Shown piece after piece: positions 7,371 through 12,488 of a DNA stretch of 12,488 nucleotides. The DNA lies in contig CACLNK010000029.1 in NCBI GenBank assembly GCA_902608305.1, positions 1 through 12,488 on the forward strand, in the 5' to 3' direction. The notes under the pieces are model-generated. The model was not told the DNA's origin and ran no database searches. It saw only the letters and a list, made by a program, of their open reading frames with translations. Source of the DNA: an uncultured Pelagibacteraceae bacterium. GTDB lineage: Bacteria > Pseudomonadota > Alphaproteobacteria > Pelagibacterales > Pelagibacteraceae. The translations under genes and the position numbers were made by a program. The stretch's first letter is position 1. The number at the start of each line of letters is the position of its first letter.

Positions 7371-8370
7371 TATTTTGATCTGCGTAAGCCTTAACTATTT
7401 TTGAAACTAAAGGATGTCTTACTACATCTGTATGATCAAAATCTACTACTGAAATTTCTTTTAAATGTCCTAATAATTTTTTTGATTTATTTAAACCCGA
7501 TAAACTTTTATTTGGTAAATCTACCTGCGAAGGATCTCCATTAATTACAATTTTTGAATTTTCACCAATTCTTGTTAAAAACATTTTTATTTGTATATCG
7601 GTTGCATTTTGTGCTTCATCTAAAATTGCAAATGAATTTTTTAATGTTCTTCCTCTCATAAAAGCAAGAGGTGCTATTTCGATATCTCCTATCTCAATTC
7701 TTTTTTGAATTTTTTCAAAATCTAAAAGATCGTATAATGAATCATATAATGGTCTTAGGTATGGATCTACTTTTTCTCTCATATCTCCTGGTAAAAATCC
7801 TAATCTTTCTCCAGCTTCAACTGCTGGCCTTGATAATATTATTCGCTCAATTCTTTTGTCTAATAACATTGTTAATGCAACTGCAACTGCTAAAAAAGTT
7901 TTTCCTGTACCAGCTGGGCCTGTTGAAATTATCACATCACTTTCTCTTAATGCACTAACATAATTTTTTTGTCTTTCTGATCTTGGAATAACTGATTTTT
8001 TTGGGGTTTTAATTATATGCTCAATATTTTGATTAGACTTATTATTTATTTCTTTAATCATAAATTTATTTATAGATGAAAGTATATCTTTTTTTTCAAT
8101 TGATCCATTATTAATAAATTGTTCAGATAAAAATTGTATTGCTTTTTTAATAATTTCATTTTTTCCTGTTTTACTCTTAATCAAAATAGAATTACCTCTA
8201 AAATAAAGGTTGGTTTGTGTCAGCTTTTCTAATTCCTTAAGATTTGAATTAAATTCTCCTACCACACCCATCAGTAAATCGTTGTTCTGAAAAATTACAC
8301 TAATGGAATTATTGTCTGAATAAACAAACTTTAAATCTGAACCTAATTTTTTTAATGGTTGATTGCTCAA
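7363..8370 (-). CDS. phoH: PhoH-family NTPase (PhoL-like)
   Basis: This is the PhoH/PhoL ATPase almost always paired with ybeY; it is thought to act with YbeY in RNA metabolism, although its exact role is unsettled. The 335 residues have an N-terminal KH-like region (about 1-110), then a P-loop domain. Walker A is GPAGTGKT (151-158), Walker B is FAILDEAQN (247-255), the family motif GDPSQVDLP lies at 278-286, and DVVRHPLVS lies at 315-323. The start appears to be TTG three bases after the miaB stop; the next in-frame ATG would be residue 34 and would remove part of the N-terminal domain. The end overlaps ybeY by eight bases, consistent with coupled translation of the pair. Confidence 0.95.
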   Translation of the reverse strand: MSNQPLKKLGSDLKFVYSDNNSISVIFQNNDLLMGVVGEFNSNLKELEKLTQTNLYFRGNSILIKSKTGKNEIIKKAIQFLSEQFINNGSIEKKDILSSINKFMIKEINNKSNQNIEHIIKTPKKSVIPRSERQKNYVSALRESDVIISTGPAGTGKTFLAVAVALTMLLDKRIERIILSRPAVEAGERLGFLPGDMREKVDPYLRPLYDSLYDLLDFEKIQKRIEIGDIEIAPLAFMRGRTLKNSFAILDEAQNATDIQIKMFLTRIGENSKIVINGDPSQVDLPNKSLSGLNKSKKLLGHLKEISVVDFDHTDVVRHPLVSKIVKAYADQNND

Positions 8371-8373
8371 TGT

Positions 8374-9711
8374 TTATGCTGCTTTTATATCTTTTTTCAA
8401 TTTGATTTCTCCAAATAAATTATTTTGATTAGAATTTGTAATCAATACTGGAACAATTTGACCTTCAATATTCTCTTCTCCATCAAAAATAACTGCTGTC
8501 ATACATTCTGTTCTTCCAAAAAACTTATTTTGATTTTTAATTTTATTTTCTACTAAAACATTTACAATTTTATTTTCGGTCATTTTATTTTTTGAACTTT
8601 GATAACTAAATAACTCTGATTGTATTAAATTTAATCTTTTCTTAGCTACTTTTGTCTCAATTAATTTTAAATTTGATGCTACTGTTCCTGGTCTGGGACT
8701 AAAAATAAAAGAATAAGAATTTATAAATTTTATTTTTTTAACAAGTTGCATTGTGTAATTAAAATCTTCTTCGGTTTCTCCTGGATATGCAATTATAAAA
8801 TCACTTGAAAATTCAATTATTGGATTTATTTTTTTTAATTTTTCATAAATTGATAAATATTTTTCTATTGTATGTTTTCTATTCATTAATTTTAAAATTT
8901 TATTTGATCCACTTTGAACTGGCAAATGTACAAATGGCACTAATTTTTTACTTTTTTTATAACATTCAATTAAATCATCAGTCATGTCTAAAGGATGGGA
9001 AGTTGTATAGCGAATTCTTTTAAGTTCAGTAAATTTTTCTAATTCCATAATTAAATCAGATAATTTATATTCTTTTGAATTTTCAAAATATGAATAAGCA
9101 TTAACATTTTGACCTAGTAAAGTAATTTCCTTAGCGCCATTCTTAATTAAAGTATCTGCCTCGCATAATATTTTGCCTAATGGTCTAGAATATTCTGGTC
9201 CTCTAGTAAAAGGGACTACACAAAAGGAGCAAAATTTATCACACCCTTCTTGAATTGTTAAAAAAGCAGAAATTTTATTACCTTTATTTTCTATTTTATC
9301 AAAATATTCAAACTTAGAAATTGTATCAAATTCAGTCTCTTCTTTTTGTTCATTTGGTATAAATTTTTTTAATACTTCATTAATTTTGTGATAAGACTGA
9401 GGGCCAATCACTATATCAATGTAAGGTTCTCTTTTTAGCATTTCTTGATTTTCTGCTTGAGCTACACAACCTGCAATAACTATAATCGGTTTATTTTTTT
9501 GTTTATAGATTTTTTTTACTCTTCCAATTTCATGATAAACTTTTTCTTTTGCTTTATCTCTTATATGGCAAGTATTTAAAACAAAACAATCTGCATTTTT
9601 TTGATCATCAGTTTTTTTAAAACCAATTTTTTTTACTGAATCATAAATTCGATTAGAATCGTACTCATTCATTTGACAACCAAAAGTCTTAATAAAAATT
9701 TTTTTTGCCAT
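8374..9711 (-). CDS. miaB: tRNA-2-methylthio-N6-dimethylallyladenosine synthase
   Basis: MiaB is a radical-SAM methylthiotransferase that converts i6A37 to ms2i6A37 in tRNAs reading codons that begin with U. The 445 residues show the three-part family layout. The N-terminal MTTase domain carries cluster ligands C12 (FGCQMNEYDS), C48 (NTCHIRDKA) and C82 (AGCVAQAE). The radical-SAM domain carries CxxxCxxC at C157, C161 and C164 (EGCDKFCSFCVVPFTRGPE). A TRAM-like RNA-binding domain follows at about 375-440. The NTCHIR and RGPEYSRP motifs favour MiaB over RimO or MtaB. Length is normal. The ATG is three bases from the fur stop. It uses SAM, which metK supplies later in the same gene run. Confidence 0.97.
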   Translation of the reverse strand: MAKKIFIKTFGCQMNEYDSNRIYDSVKKIGFKKTDDQKNADCFVLNTCHIRDKAKEKVYHEIGRVKKIYKQKNKPIIVIAGCVAQAENQEMLKREPYIDIVIGPQSYHKINEVLKKFIPNEQKEETEFDTISKFEYFDKIENKGNKISAFLTIQEGCDKFCSFCVVPFTRGPEYSRPLGKILCEADTLIKNGAKEITLLGQNVNAYSYFENSKEYKLSDLIMELEKFTELKRIRYTTSHPLDMTDDLIECYKKSKKLVPFVHLPVQSGSNKILKLMNRKHTIEKYLSIYEKLKKINPIIEFSSDFIIAYPGETEEDFNYTMQLVKKIKFINSYSFIFSPRPGTVASNLKLIETKVAKKRLNLIQSELFSYQSSKNKMTENKIVNVLVENKIKNQNKFFGRTECMTAVIFDGEENIEGQIVPVLITNSNQNNLFGEIKLKKDIKAA

Positions 9712-9714
9712 TAA

Positions 9715-10125
9715 TTAAGATTTTTTTTTGATTCCATAAAGTTCTAATTTATGATCAACTAATTCGTATCCATATTTATCTGCTACTTTTTTTTGTAGCT
9801 TTTCAATTTCATTATCAACAAATTCAATAATTTCTCCAGATTTTATATCAATTAAATGATCATGATGACTTTCGTTAAGTTCTTCATATCGCGCCTTGCT
9901 ACCTTTAAATTCGTGCTTAGCTAATATTCCGGTTTCCTCAAATAGTTTTACAGTTCTATAAACCGTTGCTAAGCTAATCTTTGAATCAATTTTAGAAACT
10001 CTTTTGTATAGTTCATCCACATCAGGATGATCATCGGCATCAGACATAATTTTTGCAATAATTTTTCTCTGATCTGTTAGTTTAACGCCTTTATTAATGC
10101 ATTTTTTTTCAATTGAAACTTTCAT
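9715..10125 (-). CDS. fur: Fur-family metal-responsive regulator (Fur/Mur type)
   Basis: This is a ferric-uptake-type repressor of 136 residues, with an N-terminal winged helix (about 1-80, including the recognition region SLATVYRTVKLFEETG) and a C-terminal dimerization and metal domain. The ligand set known from E. coli Fur is present at the same numbers: H33, E81, H88 and H90 for one site, and H87, D89, E108 and H125 for the other. The CxxC pair usual at 93 and 96 is replaced by D93 and S96, so no structural zinc site of that kind can form; this is common in alphaproteobacterial Fur/Mur proteins. It could respond to iron or manganese; sequence alone does not decide. It follows tsaB by eight bases and precedes miaB by three, the usual alphaproteobacterial placement. 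Confidence 0.93.
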   Translation of the reverse strand: MKVSIEKKCINKGVKLTDQRKIIAKIMSDADDHPDVDELYKRVSKIDSKISLATVYRTVKLFEETGILAKHEFKGSKARYEELNESHHDHLIDIKSGEIIEFVDNEIEKLQKKVADKYGYELVDHKLELYGIKKKS

Positions 10126-10133
10126 GCTATAGT

Positions 10134-10511
10134 TTAACTCGAATATTGTGGTTTAATCAAATTCTTTATTAAATGCCCTTTGTTAAATAAATCAATTATT
10201 TTGTCATAATTTTGATTTCTAACGTATTCAGAATTAAATCCATATAAATTTAATTTGTTTGTAAAACTCAAAGCTTTTGCTGCTGATATAGATGTTCTAA
10301 TTCCTGAAAATTTACCTGGTCCTTGATTAACAAATATATTATTTATTTCTTTAACGTTTAGCTTGTTTTCTTTTAAAAAGTCAAAAAGCAATATTACAAA
10401 CTTATCAAAATTTTCTCTACTGTTAGGATAATCACTAGTATATGATTCATTATCAGTTATGATTTTAAAAAAAATTCTGTCAGCCGCAGCGTCTATAATT
10501 AAATTTTTCAT
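10134..10511 (-). CDS. tsaB: Shortened TsaB (t6A37 tRNA modification, TsaD partner)
   Basis: TsaB pairs with TsaD and TsaE to place threonylcarbamoyl on A37 of tRNAs that read ANN codons. The 125 residues begin MKNLIIDAAADRIFFKI, the usual first strand of this ASKHA-fold family. They carry the signature GPGKFSGIRTSISAAKALS (from residue 64; family form GPGSFTGIR) and end KPQYSS, which resembles the usual P-x-Y-x-R close. Most TsaB proteins have about 200-235 residues, so the second lobe is largely absent while the N-terminal lobe that contacts TsaD is kept. No remnant is left, since fur starts eight bases later, so this looks like a clean internal loss and not a frameshift. The frame extends upstream to a TTG at 10559, but the ATG at 10511 gives the family N-terminus. 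The rimI gene often found next to it is absent. Confidence 0.82.
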   Translation of the reverse strand: MKNLIIDAAADRIFFKIITDNESYTSDYPNSRENFDKFVILLFDFLKENKLNVKEINNIFVNQGPGKFSGIRTSISAAKALSFTNKLNLYGFNSEYVRNQNYDKIIDLFNKGHLIKNLIKPQYSS

Positions 10512-11517
10512 TTTTATTTTTTTAACAACAAATTCTAATGCAGAGACAAATAATAGCAAATATTATTCTGAAGATTTAGGAACTCTTTCTTTGATGTATC
10601 ATAGATTTAATGAAGATAAATATCCATCAACAAATATAAAAATGGAAATTTTTAAAAAACAAATAGATATAATAAAAAAAAATAATTATGAATTTTATAG
10701 TCCCAAAGAATTTGATTTTGAATTTGATAAGCCTAAATTAGATAAAAAAATTTTAATTAGCATTGATGACGCATTTAGCTCTTTTTATGAAAATGCTTGG
10801 CCATATTTAAAAGAAAATAAAATTCCATTTATATTATTTGTTTCAACTGAACCAATTGGAAAATATGGCTATATGACGTGGAACCAAATAAAGGAAATTG
10901 AAAAAGAAGATTTTGCTTTCATAGGAAATCATTCACATTCTCACGACTACTTAGTTAATTACAATTTTGAAAAATTTAAAAAAGATATAGATCAATCAAT
11001 AAAAATTTTTGAAAAAAAAATAGGATATAACCCATTATTTTTTTCTTATCCATTTGGAGAATATAGTCTAGAACAGAAAAACTATATAAGTCATAAATTT
11101 CAATATGCTTTTGGACAACATTCAGGTGTAATTGATTTTAATAAAGACAGATTTGAATTGCCAAGATTTCCTATCAATGAAAAATATGGCGATTTAAAAA
11201 GATTTGAATCTCTAGTTAAATTATTACCTCTACAATATAAGAAAATAGAACCAGAAGATAAATTAATTACAAGAACGAATAATCCTCCCAAAATGTATGT
11301 TGAATTTTTTAATGAACAAGAGAATTTAAACAGGATAAATTGTTTTTCTAATGAAGGTAATAAATGGGATAACTCTGAAATTAAATTAAAAAATAAAAAA
11401 TTAATAATAAAATTTAGGGAAAAATTTTTGTTTAGAAGAGGTAGAATTAATTGTTCGTTAAATGATACTAATGGTTGGAGATGGTTTGGAATTCAATTTG
11501 TTATTAAAGAAAATTAA
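10459..11517 (+). CDS. Secreted polysaccharide deacetylase (CE4/NodB type)
   Basis: This is a probable metal-dependent deacetylase of N-acetylated glycans, acting outside the inner membrane. The 352 residues start with a likely signal peptide (KK near the start, hydrophobic IIKFFIFIFL, cleavage after SNA at about residue 28). Catalytic motif 1 is SIDDAF (D103, D104), where TFDDG is usual. Motif 2 is NHSHSH, with metal ligands H158 and H162. Motif 3 is FFSYPFGEYS (194-203), lacking the usual arginine. LMYHRF at 45-50 recalls PgaB/IcaB-like members. The last 80 or so residues form a region rich in charged and aromatic residues that I do not recognise. The ATG lies 53 bases inside tsaB on the opposite strand; no other ATG, GTG or TTG would keep the signal peptide, though an ATT at 10498 would give a compact one. 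The substrate is unknown. Confidence 0.85.
   Translation: MILKKILSAAASIIKFFIFIFLTTNSNAETNNSKYYSEDLGTLSLMYHRFNEDKYPSTNIKMEIFKKQIDIIKKNNYEFYSPKEFDFEFDKPKLDKKILISIDDAFSSFYENAWPYLKENKIPFILFVSTEPIGKYGYMTWNQIKEIEKEDFAFIGNHSHSHDYLVNYNFEKFKKDIDQSIKIFEKKIGYNPLFFSYPFGEYSLEQKNYISHKFQYAFGQHSGVIDFNKDRFELPRFPINEKYGDLKRFESLVKLLPLQYKKIEPEDKLITRTNNPPKMYVEFFNEQENLNRINCFSNEGNKWDNSEIKLKNKKLIIKFREKFLFRRGRINCSLNDTNGWRWFGIQFVIKEN
10549..10567. repeat. 19-base inverted repeat upstream of tsaB-fur (candidate operator)
   Basis: The arms AATAATA (10549-10555) and TATTATT (10561-10567) are perfectly complementary around a five-base spacer. The 19-base size and A/T arms resemble sites of Fur-family regulators, and fur is the second gene of the transcript that would start here, so autoregulation is possible. 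The same bases encode NNSKYY in the deacetylase, codons that form such a repeat easily, so chance cannot be excluded. Confidence 0.4.
10550..10558 (-). promoter_or_regulatory. Candidate extended -10 promoter for tsaB-fur-miaB and following genes
   Basis: The minus strand reads TGCTATTAT, an extended -10 form (TGn followed by TATTAT). It lies about 40 bases before the tsaB ATG and would give a leader of about 30 bases. No good -35 box is visible. It lies inside the deacetylase reading frame, where any tsaB promoter must lie because there is no spacer. Confidence 0.35.
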
Positions 11518-12488
11518 ATTAAATTTTTTAACTTTTTACTAGTTGGTAATAATTTTACATCATCAAAATCTTTTAGCGAATTTTGTTTTATTATTTGTTT
11601 AAGTATTTTTGTATATTCTATGCCCGTAGCTGCATATTGATCTAAACTATCCGCTAAAATTAAACTATTTAGTTTTTCATCATTGTCTCTAGCTTCTGCT
11701 CTTAACTTTCTAAACTTTCTATAACTTGAATGCGTGTTTAAATTTCTATGATAAGCTCTTATAGATGCTTGAAGTATTTGAAATTTCATTACTTTGTGAG
11801 TTTGATCATTGTCAGCAGATGCTGGTTTAATACCTTCGCCTGAATAAGTCCATTGTCCAAACAAAGCATTTCCCTCTAATGCAAATCTTGAAGTTCCCCA
11901 ACCTGTTTCTTTTGCTGCCTGTGCAATAGCTAAGGAAACGGGTATTTCATCCATTCTAACTTTTAAAGTTAATAAATCTTTGCTTTTAATTCCATACTGC
12001 TTAAATTTCATATTTAGCCATTTTATTTCAGCGTTAGTATTATTACTTTTATTTAAAATGCTAAAAAGTTTTTTTCTATCAAATTTAATTTGCTTATTTT
12101 CTTCCAAAATTAATGGAAGAATTATTTGAATAAATAAATTTTTTCGTTTTTTTGTATTTTCAATCATTTTCATTTCATTTGGCAAAAGAGATAATTTTAT
12201 GGGTTTAACAAATTTATTTCTTCTTACATCATCCAATGTGTAATTTGTCTCTTTAAATAATTGTAAAATAGTTGGAGCACTAAGCCTAACACTATCTGAT
12301 GGGATGCTTTCAAATTCAAATATATCTTCAAAAACTTGATAGGTATCAATATCATTTTTTTCTTGTTTCCCTATTGATTTCCCACTTAAAACTTTATCTA
12401 GATTAATTTTAGATTCATTTTTAATCTCTTTGCTATTTTGCAATAAATTATTATAGAAATTTATTAACATTGGACTAAAGAAAAAAAA
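11514..12488 (-). CDS. bax: Bax-like glucosaminidase (5' end possibly outside window)
   Basis: This is a member of the Bax branch of the glucosaminidase (GH73-like) family, which cleaves peptidoglycan glycan chains in the periplasm. Numbered from the first ATG (12470), the catalytic glutamate is E188 in SLAIAQAAKETGWGTSRFA. It is followed by the Bax-like NALFGQW (201-207), an HKVMKF strand, SIRAYHRNLNTHSSYRKFR and YAATGIEYTKIL near the end. These match the order in E. coli Bax. About 150 residues before the domain are charged and not recognised. The frame stays open from the ATG to the window edge and encodes FFFFSP, so the true start and a signal peptide or anchor probably lie beyond the edge. 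From the ATG it has 318 residues, longer than E. coli Bax (about 274). Its stop overlaps the deacetylase stop on the other strand. Confidence 0.88.
   Translation of the reverse strand, partial: FFFFSPMLINFYNNLLQNSKEIKNESKINLDKVLSGKSIGKQEKNDIDTYQVFEDIFEFESIPSDSVRLSAPTILQLFKETNYTLDDVRRNKFVKPIKLSLLPNEMKMIENTKKRKNLFIQIILPLILEENKQIKFDRKKLFSILNKSNNTNAEIKWLNMKFKQYGIKSKDLLTLKVRMDEIPVSLAIAQAAKETGWGTSRFALEGNALFGQWTYSGEGIKPASADNDQTHKVMKFQILQASIRAYHRNLNTHSSYRKFRKLRAEARDNDEKLNSLILADSLDQYAATGIEYTKILKQIIKQNSLKDFDDVKLLPTSKKLKNLI

Noticed and set aside
7671..7958. Leucine-rich 95-codon plus-strand frame with membrane-like character
   Set aside because: It lies antisense to the conserved PhoH core including the Walker motifs; its composition is what the opposite strand of this AT-rich gene would give.
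9715..10511. A frameshifted remnant of the TsaB C-terminal lobe or of rimI between tsaB and fur
   Set aside because: Only eight bases separate the two genes, and the tsaB end reads as a family-like final motif, so no remnant is present.
10512..10559. A 16-residue extension of TsaB starting at TTG 10559
   Set aside because: The family N-terminus begins exactly at ATG 10511, and the extension only reflects the opposite strand of the deacetylase signal-peptide region.
11100..11291. 63-codon minus-strand frame opposite the deacetylase
   Set aside because: It lies wholly antisense to the deacetylase, has no start context and resembles no family.
1..12488. tRNA or rRNA genes, CRISPR arrays, insertion sequences, phage or toxin-antitoxin genes
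   Set aside because: Read on both strands, I saw no cloverleaf-like GC-rich segment, no regularly spaced repeats, and no transposase or integrase motifs; nearly every base is accounted for by the listed genes.

Overview
The window is strongly AT-rich, with long A/T homopolymers, lysine-, asparagine- and isoleucine-rich proteins, almost no spacer DNA and few Shine-Dalgarno sites. Its gene order (fur, miaB, phoH, ybeY, lnt, metK, nusA, infB, rbfA) is the alphaproteobacterial version of this housekeeping supercluster. Together these point to a streamlined marine alphaproteobacterium of the SAR11/Pelagibacterales type. That assignment is inferred from gene order and composition, not from a database search.

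Positions 1-10511 are one run of ten minus-strand genes, read from right to left. They are a short tsaB (tRNA t6A synthesis), fur (metal-responsive regulator), miaB (tRNA methylthiolation), phoH (NTPase), ybeY (rRNA endonuclease), lnt (lipoprotein N-acylation), metK (SAM synthesis), nusA, infB and rbfA (cut by the left edge). Junctions range from an 8-base overlap to a 10-base gap. The one exception is the 95 bases between metK and nusA, which hold a promoter-like pair, a 12-base palindrome, an intrinsic-terminator hairpin with a nine-base U tract, and then immediately the only strong Shine-Dalgarno site I noticed. Because the hairpin lies between any possible promoter and nusA, it should act as an attenuator of nusA-infB-rbfA. 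NusA is itself a pausing and termination factor, so autoregulation is plausible.

Positions 10459-12488 hold two cell-envelope genes facing each other: a secreted CE4/NodB-type polysaccharide deacetylase on the plus strand, and a Bax-like glucosaminidase on the minus strand whose 5' end may lie beyond the right edge. Their stop codons share one TTAA. The deacetylase and tsaB overlap head to head, so each gene's promoter must lie inside the other's reading frame. A 19-base inverted repeat overlapping an extended -10-like motif lies there and is a candidate control site for the tsaB-fur transcript.

Most of the genes support translation, RNA processing and tRNA modification; the SAM made by MetK is a substrate of MiaB. 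Compared with the usual alphaproteobacterial order, several genes normally in this cluster (rimI, tlyC/corC, an HTH regulator, trmB, rimP, ylxR) are not present here. I see no mobile element, CRISPR array, tRNA, rRNA or phage gene. I found no clearly new multigene system; the most interesting points are the nusA leader, the shortened TsaB and the head-to-head overlap.
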